Notes under the pieces: model-generated
Seen by the model: the letters and a program-made list of their open reading frames with translations, nothing else
Told to the model about the DNA's origin: nothing
Database searches by the model: none
Part shown: one piece after another, positions 1 to 6,482 of the stretch
How positions within the stretch are numbered: the stretch's first letter is position 1
Layout: every line of letters begins with the position of its first letter
Assembly (NCBI GenBank): GCA_964422555.1
Contig: CAYRBR010000058.1
Location: 1-9,233, forward strand
DNA from: JAGLCW01 sp964422555
Lineage (GTDB): Bacteria > Caldisericota > Caldisericia > UBA6126
Direction of reading: 5' to 3'
Length of the DNA stretch: 9,233 nucleotides
Translations under genes and position numbers: made by a program

Positions 1-1724
1 AGTACCCAGGAAAGTTCAATGGAATTTGTTCCCAGTGCTACAGCCAGTAATTCACTGGGGGCTTCCAAAACCAAAACTTCTACTTCTGTTTCTCGTCCAA
101 TTTTGGTTTCTCCTTTACACTCATTAAATGCGCAAAGCTGGTAGGTATGCTTCCCAAAATCTACGTTTTGTAGGATTACCGAACGTGCTTCTCTTTCAAT
201 TTCTTTAATAACGGTGTGTTGAGGCATTTCATACAGGAAGAAGCCTTTACAGAATGAGTTGTATTCCCAGTTCAACTTAACTTCTTGTCCATTTGCATAT
301 TCCAGAGTGAGTGTTTTCATGCTACGGGGTTTTACAAAATCAACTGTAAAAGGAATACAGCAGGTACACATTTCACCTTTTTCGTTGTAGGCTGCTACTT
401 TGTACCAGTAGGGAACTTCCTGTTTGGCTGTAATATCTTCATACGATGTAGCATTCTCTGCCAGTTCTTCTAGCAAGGTGAAGGATTGGTTGGGATTTTC
501 TGATCGATATACCTTAAAACCTGTTTCATCTTTGGCATTATCTTTCCACTCTAGCTGCACCGTTCGGTCTTTGGTGGTTTTGGCTTCCAGTTCTGTGGGA
601 ATACAGGGGCACTGGCATAATTGTTTCAGATATTGAAGCAAGTACAAATAAAATTCTTCAAACGTTGGATAGGTTGTTCGATTGTTTTCGTACATAATGT
701 ACTTTTCTAATAGAAGGGGAACATAGACAAAACCCCTTTTTACTTCCAGCTCTTCTGCTTTCTGTGCCTCTTCTTCTCCTTTATTAATGCTGGCAATACG
801 AATAGTGAATGTACGAACCAGGTGTTCATTCAGGCAAATTACCCATTCTCCGTATCGCATGTTTACCATTTGTTGTATAACCGGTTTGTACAGTTTTTCA
901 CATTCATCTACCTGGGACCGGTATTTGTCGGTTAGCGGATTAATAAAAGAATGACTGAATTCGTGGAAGATAATTTCCTCGAAATCTGTGCTGGATCGAA
1001 AATAGGGAATTCCCTCTTTTACAGAACACGGTCCTATAACACTATATATATCTCTTGTACCATCTTCCTGTTTTATGGACGGACCAAAACCTCCACAATG
1101 TATAAGAGGGGCTAATATAATATTGTAGCTATGTTGCTGAATACCATAATACGATTCGAGTTGCTGTAAATACTTTGTTGCGTTGCTTCCCAGTGCTGTT
1201 TGAGCTTTCATGGTGTCGAAGGTTTCTTTTTGTTGATCCATGAAGTTAATGAAATTCGATTCGTTGGCAAAGTGTCGTAGTGCATTGGCAAATTCAAGAA
1301 GGTTTTCTTCTCCTTTTGCATGAGAAATAATTTCGGGAGAAAAAGGAGCCAGTTGTTTACACTCGGGAGGTTGAGAGAAGTAAAGTACGGCATCTACCGA
1401 GGTGTTGAAATATTTTGAATTGTTCTTGAATTCGATAATTCTTTGTACAGCAGGGTGTTTTTTGTATGAATCGAAGTGTCTTTTTATTGCATCTTTATAG
1501 GGGAAAGATAGGGATTTGCCCGAGTATTCGAAACCTCCTATATATTGCATAATTGTAAGTAGTTCTATGCGGTAATCTACGCCAACGTTAATTTCTCTTT
1601 CAGCGGCTACAGTGACGGGGAAGGGAGTACCGGGAATAAACGGATGAAAAGAGGTGGATAGGGCTGAAAAGAGCAAAGTAGTAATAATGAATAGAGCGAA
1701 CAACTTCATTCTGAATTTTTTCAT
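1..1724 (-). CDS. Secreted DUF4932-type putative zinc metallopeptidase with fibronectin type III repeats (C-terminus beyond window)
   Basis: The frame is open from ATG at 1724-1722 to the left edge, 574 complete codons with no stop seen. The start follows GGAGG (1734-1730) at five bases. Residues 1 to about 24 look like a Sec signal peptide (KKFRMK, then a hydrophobic stretch). The middle holds HEFSH at residues 254-258, an HExxH zinc site, and NEHLVRT from residue 299. Glu300, 42 residues after the last His, is a plausible third zinc ligand, as in gluzincins. This arrangement resembles DUF4932 proteins, whose substrates are unknown. From about residue 375 come fibronectin type III-like repeats: about 375-452, about 459-555, and a third beginning near 556. 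Typical Trp and GFKVYRS-like strands are visible. Cysteine clusters CQCPCIP (370-376) and CTCCIP (453-458) lie just before repeats 1 and 2. It is probably exported and cell-surface or extracellular. It is transcribed divergently from the sugar operon, so no functional link is implied. The peptidase call is by motif; the family name is less certain. Confidence 0.7.
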   Translation of the reverse strand, partial: MKKFRMKLFALFIITTLLFSALSTSFHPFIPGTPFPVTVAAEREINVGVDYRIELLTIMQYIGGFEYSGKSLSFPYKDAIKRHFDSYKKHPAVQRIIEFKNNSKYFNTSVDAVLYFSQPPECKQLAPFSPEIISHAKGEENLLEFANALRHFANESNFINFMDQQKETFDTMKAQTALGSNATKYLQQLESYYGIQQHSYNIILAPLIHCGGFGPSIKQEDGTRDIYSVIGPCSVKEGIPYFRSSTDFEEIIFHEFSHSFINPLTDKYRSQVDECEKLYKPVIQQMVNMRYGEWVICLNEHLVRTFTIRIASINKGEEEAQKAEELEVKRGFVYVPLLLEKYIMYENNRTTYPTFEEFYLYLLQYLKQLCQCPCIPTELEAKTTKDRTVQLEWKDNAKDETGFKVYRSENPNQSFTLLEELAENATSYEDITAKQEVPYWYKVAAYNEKGEMCTCCIPFTVDFVKPRSMKTLTLEYANGQEVKLNWEYNSFCKGFFLYEMPQHTVIKEIEREARSVILQNVDFGKHTYQLCAFNECKGETKIGRETEVEVLVLEAPSELLAVALGTNSIELSWV

Positions 1725-1786
1725 TTTTTCCTCCATAACTGCCCACGGCAATTATTGCACTTACAATATCTTTGCCCGCCATGCTC

Positions 1787-1814
1787 ATAATAGCACATTG
1801 AAAAATGTTGTCAA
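1787..1814 (-). promoter_or_regulatory. Sigma70-type promoter for the DUF4932 gene
   Basis: On the minus strand a perfect -35 TTGACA (1814-1809) is followed after 16 bases by TATTAT (1792-1787), one mismatch from the -10 consensus. Transcription would start near 1780, leaving a 5' leader of about 55 bases before ATG 1724. That leader contains a small hairpin (1753-1737, seven pairs including one G-U, loop GTG) just upstream of the GGAGG ribosome site. The hairpin may affect translation, but it is too small to call a riboswitch. Confidence 0.65.
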
Positions 1815-1859
1815 ACTTTTCAGGATGTATTTTCCTTCTTGAGGTAGTTTGATTCTAGC

Positions 1860-1887
1860 TTGAATAATTCTTAGCCAGGGATATCAT
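1860..1887 (+). promoter_or_regulatory. Candidate promoter for the nonulosonate operon
   Basis: TTGAAT (1860-1865) and TATCAT (1882-1887) are separated by 16 bases. The -35 matches consensus at four of six positions and the -10 at five of six. The predicted start is near 1894, about 60 bases before GTG 1956. A second -10-like TACAAT lies at 1903-1908 but has no convincing -35. The rest of the 1725-1955 spacer shows no gene: short open frames there lack ribosome sites. This AT-rich region offers many chance matches, so the call is tentative. Confidence 0.35.
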
Positions 1888-1942
1888 TAAACTATGTTTT
1901 ACTACAATGTAATAAACTTGGAACAACTTTGAAAAGTAAACG

Positions 1943-1958
1943 AAGGAGTTGTTTGGTG
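1943..1958 (+). promoter_or_regulatory. Ribosome binding site fixing a GTG start
   Basis: AAGGAG (1943-1948) lies seven bases before GTG at 1956-1958. The upstream in-frame TTG at 1929 has no such site and would place this ribosome site inside the gene. The downstream ATG at 2001 also lacks one. GTG 1956 is therefore the best start of the first operon gene. Confidence 0.65.
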
Positions 1959-2840
1959 AAAGAAAAACTGTACTTGTACTATAATAGGTTTATTATTAAT
2001 ATGAATATTAAGTATAAATATAATAAGGCAGTTCGGATACTATGCTATCCGCTGAAAAAAATCTTAAGTGGCTGTTTACGTAAGCGAAATTACACACAAC
2101 AAGATGTGGATCGGTTAAAACAATTGAAAGACACACATCTTGGTGAAAGATGTGTGATTGTTGGCAACGGTCCTAGCCTTTCAGTAGAAGATGTTGAAAA
2201 TATCAATTGTGTATCCTTTGCAAGTAATAACATAGTGAGAATGTTTGATAATACAACTTGGCGACCCGATTATTACATGATTATTGATAGTTTCGCTTTG
2301 TATAATTTACGGGACACAATCCCCACAATAAAAAATTGCAAATCGGTTTTTTTGGATATTGCAGCAAAAAAAATTGTAAAGAAAAACGAGTTTACAAAGT
2401 ATATTTATGTTCATTTTCCCTATCTTGTAGATGCTTTTTCAGATAAGCAGATTTCTGTTTCAGATGATATAAGTAATCATTTTGGTTACTGTGCAACTGT
2501 AACTGGTTGTTTAATACAGTTAGCCATTTATATGGGATTCAAAGAGATTATTTTATTGGGAATAGACCATGATTACAACGTGTACTACGACAAACACAAC
2601 AAAATTGTTACTAAGCAAACTGAAAACTATTTTTACAATAACAGCGATAAAAAATACTGGAATATTACTGTGATGCACCTGCTTGATACTGCTTATAGAC
2701 TTTGTCAGGAGTTAGCTATTAAAAAGAATGTGAAAATATATAATGCTACTAGAAGAACGAAACTGAATGCCTTTCCGAGAGTTGATTTTGATGAAATTCT
2801 GTCCAGACAGGTTGGTACAACTTCTGAGAACGGCAAATAA
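1956..2840 (+). CDS. DUF115/MptE-like (Maf-related) protein, putative nonulosonic acid glycosyltransferase
   Basis: A 294-residue protein starting at GTG 1956. A Rossmann-like nucleotide-binding segment begins with CVIVGNGPSL (GNGPSL at 70-75). WRPDYYMIID follows, then GYCATVTG, and LLGIDHDYN (GID at 202-204). These features fit the 6-hydroxymethylpterin diphosphokinase MptE-like/DUF115 fold. In bacteria this fold occurs in Maf motility-associated transferases, which attach pseudaminic or legionaminic acid to flagellin, and in polysaccharide loci. A GNGPSL motif also occurs in GT42 sialyltransferases. There is no signal peptide or clear membrane anchor, but the N-terminus is basic and could touch the membrane. 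As first gene of an operon that makes a CMP-nonulosonate, it is the best local candidate for transferring that sugar. A pterin role is unlikely in this setting. The activity and acceptor are inferred, and the fold assignment is fairly secure. Confidence 0.65.
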   Translation: MKEKLYLYYNRFIINMNIKYKYNKAVRILCYPLKKILSGCLRKRNYTQQDVDRLKQLKDTHLGERCVIVGNGPSLSVEDVENINCVSFASNNIVRMFDNTTWRPDYYMIIDSFALYNLRDTIPTIKNCKSVFLDIAAKKIVKKNEFTKYIYVHFPYLVDAFSDKQISVSDDISNHFGYCATVTGCLIQLAIYMGFKEIILLGIDHDYNVYYDKHNKIVTKQTENYFYNNSDKKYWNITVMHLLDTAYRLCQELAIKKNVKIYNATRRTKLNAFPRVDFDEILSRQVGTTSENGK

Positions 2841-2848
2841 GGAGCTTC

Positions 2849-2896
2849 ATGGTGGTTTTGCAGTTCATTAACCCAAAAGGGTTGATACATGGGTAG
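2849..2896 (+). CDS. Possible 15-codon leader peptide coupled to the flippase gene
   Basis: TAAGGAG at 2838-2844, which overlaps the stop of the preceding gene, sits four bases before ATG 2849. That ATG opens MVVLQFINPKGLIHG and stops at TAG 2894-2896. The stop lies eight bases into the flippase gene in another frame. The ribosome site is stronger than the one of the flippase itself, and translating this frame would pass through the hairpin over the flippase ribosome site. This may couple translation. It may equally be chance, or a remnant of an earlier junction. No homology is recognised in such a short peptide. Confidence 0.3.
   Translation: MVVLQFINPKGLIHG
2870..2883 (+). promoter_or_regulatory. 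Small hairpin covering the flippase ribosome binding site
   Basis: AACCC (2870-2874), loop AAAA, GGGTT (2879-2883) forms a perfect five-pair stem with a tetraloop. The flippase Shine-Dalgarno (AAAAGGG, 2875-2881) lies in the loop and 3' arm, seven bases before ATG 2889. Folding would partly hide it. The stem is short and probably weak alone, so any effect likely depends on ribosomes translating the leader frame at 2849. Confidence 0.35.
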
Positions 2897-4430
2897 CGTG
2901 TTTACGGAATTAGCAAAGAAATCTGGAATTGTATTTATCGGAAGAATTGTAAACAAAGTTGTTTATTTCTTTGCTGTAATTATTATTGCCCGGCTTCTTG
3001 GTGCTAATATTTACGGTCAGTTTACTTATATTCTTAGTTTTTTAACCCTGTTTTCAATTGCTGCCTCTCTTGGTTTATCAAATGGTTTAGTGTCGTTTTT
3101 ATCTAGAAATACTTTTTCAACTGCAACCAAAAAGAGCTTTTTATCTTATAGCCTGTTGGTTACTACTGTACTTACCTTGTGCATTATTCTACTTGGGTAT
3201 ATTTTTAAAGATTTTGTAGTTGGTGTTTTGTTAAACAATAAGATTGAAGAGCCAATCTACCTTGTAATGCTTCCTTCCATTCTTGTTGTTCTGTTGAACA
3301 GTCTTATGTTTGGTGGGCTTCGGGCTGTTCGCAAGATAAAAGAAATAGTTTTAATGGCTGACGTTGTAATGCCTTTATTGAATTTAATTGTATTGGTTAT
3401 ACTGGTTCTGTTTTTGGGGATGGATAGCTGTTATAGTCTTATAATTCCCTATTATGTTGTGCAATTATTTTCACTTGTGTATTTCGTATGGCAACTAAAA
3501 AAGGCAAACCTACTGGGTAGAATTGATTGGCAAAATAATAACCATCGCATTCTTATCTTTTCATTCCCTTTAATGTTTGTGGGTTTTGTGTCAATTATTA
3601 CACAAAATGTAGACAAATATATGATTGGATATTTATCGGGAGCTACCGATGTAGGAATATACCGAGTAGCTTTTCAATTTGGAACACTAGCTAGCATTGC
3701 CCTATATTCTGTAAGCGTAGTATTTGCACCCCTCATATCCAACCTCTTTTTCGACAAACGGTATGACGACTTACAAAGTATGTATAAGCTAACAACTAAG
3801 TGGATTACCATTGTGAATTTGTTAATTCTTGGAATGGTGCTTGTTTTTCCAAAAGATATCCTTGCATTAACTGGGCCAGAGTTTGTTTCTGGGGCTACTG
3901 CATTAGTTATTATTACTGCTGGCCAGGTGGTTAATTCGATTGTGGGTTCCGTTGGGTATATGAACACCATGACTGGGCACCCAAAATATGTATTGATATC
4001 CGGAACAGTTGCCATGGTTGTCAATGTAATTCTGAATTACATTCTGATTCCCTTGTATGGAATTACAGGAGCTGCCATTGCTACTGCTGTTGCAATGGGT
4101 TGCAGCAATATACTTAATTTTATTTTTATGTATATTCAATTGCATATGCAACCCTACGATAAAACGTATCTTCGCTTGTTTGGCGTAGTAGTAATTTCGG
4201 TTGTCTTCAATTTTGGACTTTCTCGATTTGTGAATGTTTATTATTTATGGAGATTGCTAATATGCGGTACGTTATATGTTTCTGTTTTTATCTTCCTGGT
4301 TTACAAGTTTGTAGTTACTGAGTTTGAGGTTAGGGCCATTAAGAATTTGTTGTTCGGGAGTTTGAAAAAAAAGCTTTTGGTGTATAAAGATGAAAGAAGT
4401 GATAGTGGGGAGGAGCACAATGAATTATAA
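2889..4430 (+). CDS. Wzx-like polysaccharide flippase (MOP/PST superfamily)
   Basis: A 513-residue, very hydrophobic protein of usual length for Wzx/PST flippases, which move lipid-linked sugar repeat units across the inner membrane. Its N-terminus (GIVFIGRIVNKVVYF, then IIARLLGANIYGQF) is typical of the polysaccharide biosynthesis family: a first helix followed by the ARxLGxxxYG-type turn. About 12 to 14 membrane segments are apparent across the length, with a charged C-terminal tail. The start at ATG 2889 has AAAAGGG seven bases upstream. The 3' end overlaps the synthase gene by 11 bases, which implies translational coupling. Its place between a putative transferase and nonulosonate genes suggests it exports a glycan bearing that sugar. 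The substrate cannot be read from sequence. Confidence 0.85.
   Translation: MGSVFTELAKKSGIVFIGRIVNKVVYFFAVIIIARLLGANIYGQFTYILSFLTLFSIAASLGLSNGLVSFLSRNTFSTATKKSFLSYSLLVTTVLTLCIILLGYIFKDFVVGVLLNNKIEEPIYLVMLPSILVVLLNSLMFGGLRAVRKIKEIVLMADVVMPLLNLIVLVILVLFLGMDSCYSLIIPYYVVQLFSLVYFVWQLKKANLLGRIDWQNNNHRILIFSFPLMFVGFVSIITQNVDKYMIGYLSGATDVGIYRVAFQFGTLASIALYSVSVVFAPLISNLFFDKRYDDLQSMYKLTTKWITIVNLLILGMVLVFPKDILALTGPEFVSGATALVIITAGQVVNSIVGSVGYMNTMTGHPKYVLISGTVAMVVNVILNYILIPLYGITGAAIATAVAMGCSNILNFIFMYIQLHMQPYDKTYLRLFGVVVISVVFNFGLSRFVNVYYLWRLLICGTLYVSVFIFLVYKFVVTEFEVRAIKNLLFGSLKKKLLVYKDERSDSGEEHNEL
4407..4422 (+). promoter_or_regulatory. Ribosome binding site fixing the synthase start
   Basis: GGGGAGGAG (4407-4415) lies just before ATG 4420. 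The earlier in-frame ATG at 4390 would add ten residues (MKEVIVGRST) and place this site inside the gene. NeuB-family proteins begin close to the IAEAGxNHxG motif, so ATG 4420 is preferred. Confidence 0.75.
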
Positions 4431-5298
4431 ACGACCACGACTTATTGCAGAAGCAGGATGTAATCACAAAGGGGATATGGCAATAGCGAAAGAGCTTATT
4501 GCTGTTGCAGCTACGTTTTGTAAAGCCGATGTCATAAAATTTCAAAAACGATGTAACAGGGAACTTTTAACTGAAGAGCAATACAATGCACCTCATCCGA
4601 ATCCGTTGAATTCATATGGGGATACCTACGGACAACACCGGGAGTTTCTGGAATTTACAATGGACCAGCACCGACAGTTAAAAACCTGGTGCGATGAATT
4701 TGGCATTACCTATAGCACTTCGGTATGGGATGTAACATCGGCAAAGGAAATTGCTTCTCTGCAACCCGAACTAATTAAAATTCCTTCTGCCTGTAACAAC
4801 AACTTTGCAATGTTGGAATGGTTGTGCGAATATTATGTTGGAGAAATTCATGTTTCCTTTGGCATGACTACGCATGAAGAAGAAGAACGAGTCGTGCAGT
4901 TGTTTGAAAGCAAAGGCAGAAACAAAGATGTTGTTGTTTATAGCTGTACATCTGGATACCCTGTACCCTTTCACGATGTTTCACTGCTTGAAATTACCCG
5001 ATTACAAAACAGCTTTGGTGACCGGGTGAAAGAGATTGGTTTTTCGGGACATCATCTTGGTATTGCTATTGATATTGCTGCTTATACATTAGGGGCTACT
5101 GCCATTGAACGACACTATACGTTGGATCGAACCTGGAAAGGAACCGACCATGCTGCTTCTTTGGAACCCGATGGCATACGAAAGCTTCGAAGAAATTTAG
5201 ATGCAACATGGGAAGCACTTGCGTTCAAACAAGAGGAAATTCTTCCGATTGAACAGGTACAACGAACCAAACTGAAGTATAGAAAAAAGGAATTGTGA
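4420..5298 (+). CDS. neuB: NANS-type nonulosonic acid 9-phosphate synthase (probable KDN-9-P synthase), lacking a SAF domain
   Basis: A 292-residue NeuB-family TIM barrel. These enzymes condense PEP with a mannosamine or mannose derivative to give a nine-carbon 2-keto acid. Visible motifs are LIAEAGCNHKG (8-18), IKFQK (39-43), IKIPSA, GFSGHH (207-212) and ERHYTLDRTWKGTDHAASLEP (230-250). The last block closely resembles, from memory, human NANS (TLDKTWKGSDHSASLEP), which uses a 6-phosphorylated sugar, more than bacterial Neu5Ac synthases. The protein ends about 40 residues after this block, so the C-terminal SAF (antifreeze-like) domain found in most NeuB and NANS proteins, which total about 340 to 360 residues, is absent. 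It overlaps the flippase by 11 bases, and the next gene starts two bases after its TGA stop. The lack of a UDP-GlcNAc epimerase and the presence of a PMI-like cupin favour mannose 6-phosphate as substrate. That choice is inferred. Confidence 0.85.
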   Translation: MNYKRPRLIAEAGCNHKGDMAIAKELIAVAATFCKADVIKFQKRCNRELLTEEQYNAPHPNPLNSYGDTYGQHREFLEFTMDQHRQLKTWCDEFGITYSTSVWDVTSAKEIASLQPELIKIPSACNNNFAMLEWLCEYYVGEIHVSFGMTTHEEEERVVQLFESKGRNKDVVVYSCTSGYPVPFHDVSLLEITRLQNSFGDRVKEIGFSGHHLGIAIDIAAYTLGATAIERHYTLDRTWKGTDHAASLEPDGIRKLRRNLDATWEALAFKQEEILPIEQVQRTKLKYRKKEL

Positions 5299-5300
5299 TC

Positions 5301-6482
5301 ATGAATTCACAAAAAACAATTGCCTTTATTCCTGCACGAGGGGGAAGCCAATCGATTCCTCTAAAGAATGCGAAGTTAATGCTTTCCAGACCCTTGCTGT
5401 ACTGGGTGCTGGATGCAGCGGTACAGTGCCAGGAGATTGATACTGTATTTGTGTCAACCGATAGCTCTCACATACGTCAAATTGTGAAAGAATATGGTTC
5501 TCCGAAAGTAAAAGTGGTGGATCGATCCGCTTCCGTTTCCACTGATACAGCATCTACCGAATCGACAATGCTTGAATTTGCTGCTACTCATTCTTTTGAC
5601 AATATTGTACTTGTACAGGCTACATCACCCCTTCTTCAAGCTAGTGATTTACAAAAAGGTTTGCAAAAATTCTTTGAAGATACAAATAGTAGTGTTTTAT
5701 CGGTGGTTCGGCAAAAACGATTTTTATGGGAAGAAAAGGGTGGATGCGTCACTGCTGTTAACTATAATCCATCTGAAAGGCCTCGAAGGCAAGACTTCAA
5801 AGGGTATTTGGTAGAGAATGGTGCATTTTATATTACTTCGAAGAAAAATTTACTTGCTTCTAAATGTAGAATATCGGGTACCATTCAAGCAGTAGAAATG
5901 CCTGAAGAGTCGTATTATGAAATAGATGAGCCTAGTGACTGGGTGATTGTAGAAGAGCTTCTTCGAAAGCGAACAATACAGTTGGATTCATTGACTACCC
6001 TACTGCAAGGCATTAAGTGTGTTCTTACTGATAACGATGGTGTTTTAACAGATAGCGGAATGTACTATGCAGACAATGGGAGTGAACTAAAAAAGTTTAA
6101 TACAAAAGATGGGATGGGTTTTCAATTGCTTCGAGAAGCAGGCATCATTACCGGTATTATTACAGGTGAGAAATCATCCTTGGTGAAACGAAGAGCAGAG
6201 AAACTGAAAGTGGATGAGCTTCATATGGGGATCAAAAACAAAAAAGAAGTGTTGGACAGAATTTGTTCAAAACACAACCTTCAATACAAGGAAGTAGCCT
6301 ATATTGGTGACGATATTAATGACATAGAAGTGTTACAATGTGTTGGACTTGGTTGCTCTGTGAGTGATGCAATGGACATCGTGAAACAAAATGCCAGGAT
6401 TGTAACAAAAGCCAAGGGGGGAGAAGGTGCTTTTAGAGAAATCGTTTCCCTGCTATTGCATGCCAAACAAGGGAGAAGATAA
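5301..6482 (+). CDS. Bifunctional CMP-nonulosonate synthetase / nonulosonate-9-phosphate phosphatase
   Basis: A 393-residue two-domain protein from ATG 5301. An in-frame GTG at 5295 lacks a better ribosome site and overlaps the synthase stop. Residues about 5-230 are a NeuA-type cytidylyltransferase: IPARGGSQSIPLKN (10-23; family consensus ARGGSKGIPxKN) for CTP binding and QATSP (106-110). Residues about 235-390 are a KdsC-like C0 HAD phosphatase with TDNDGVLTD (Asp244 nucleophile, Asp246 acid/base), ITGE with Thr288, Lys314, and GDDIND (Asp337, Asp338, Asp341). Glu290, Arg298 and Lys301 match the spacing of Glu56, Arg64 and Lys67, the sugar-binding residues reported for B. thetaiotaomicron KDN-9-P phosphatase BT1713. 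Glu290 is 46 residues after the nucleophile, as in BT1713 if that is Asp10. The fusion order mirrors vertebrate CMAS. It would dephosphorylate the synthase product and activate it with CTP in the cytoplasm. The next gene overlaps its stop (TAATG). Confidence 0.87.
   Translation: MNSQKTIAFIPARGGSQSIPLKNAKLMLSRPLLYWVLDAAVQCQEIDTVFVSTDSSHIRQIVKEYGSPKVKVVDRSASVSTDTASTESTMLEFAATHSFDNIVLVQATSPLLQASDLQKGLQKFFEDTNSSVLSVVRQKRFLWEEKGGCVTAVNYNPSERPRRQDFKGYLVENGAFYITSKKNLLASKCRISGTIQAVEMPEESYYEIDEPSDWVIVEELLRKRTIQLDSLTTLLQGIKCVLTDNDGVLTDSGMYYADNGSELKKFNTKDGMGFQLLREAGIITGIITGEKSSLVKRRAEKLKVDELHMGIKNKKEVLDRICSKHNLQYKEVAYIGDDINDIEVLQCVGLGCSVSDAMDIVKQNARIVTKAKGGEGAFREIVSLLLHAKQGRR

Noticed and set aside
1600..1788. 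Minus-strand open frame beginning at ATG 1788 ahead of the DUF4932 gene
   Set aside because: Its ATG overlaps the predicted -10 box, it has no ribosome site, and it runs in another frame through the signal peptide region of the real gene.
1654..1842. Plus-strand 62-codon frame across the start of the DUF4932 gene
   Set aside because: It is antisense to the signal peptide of a well-supported gene and lacks a ribosome site or recognisable protein features.
1857..1874. Imperfect palindrome around GAATAATTC as an operator
   Set aside because: Symmetry holds only for four bases each side of one central base and breaks outside it. This is expected by chance in AT-rich sequence.
3674..4151. Minus-strand frames of 116 and 82 codons inside the flippase
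   Set aside because: They are antisense to a clear flippase and have compositions typical of shadow frames, with no ribosome sites.
5326..5814. Open frames on both strands inside the cytidylyltransferase domain
   Set aside because: The sense frame contains the ARGGS and QATSP motifs and explains the region. The others have no family features.
5301..6482. KDO pathway assignment (KdsB-KdsC type fusion)
   Set aside because: The N-terminal domain has the NeuA-type motifs, the HAD domain has Glu and Lys at the KDN-specific positions, and the neighbour is a NANS-like synthase and not KdsA.
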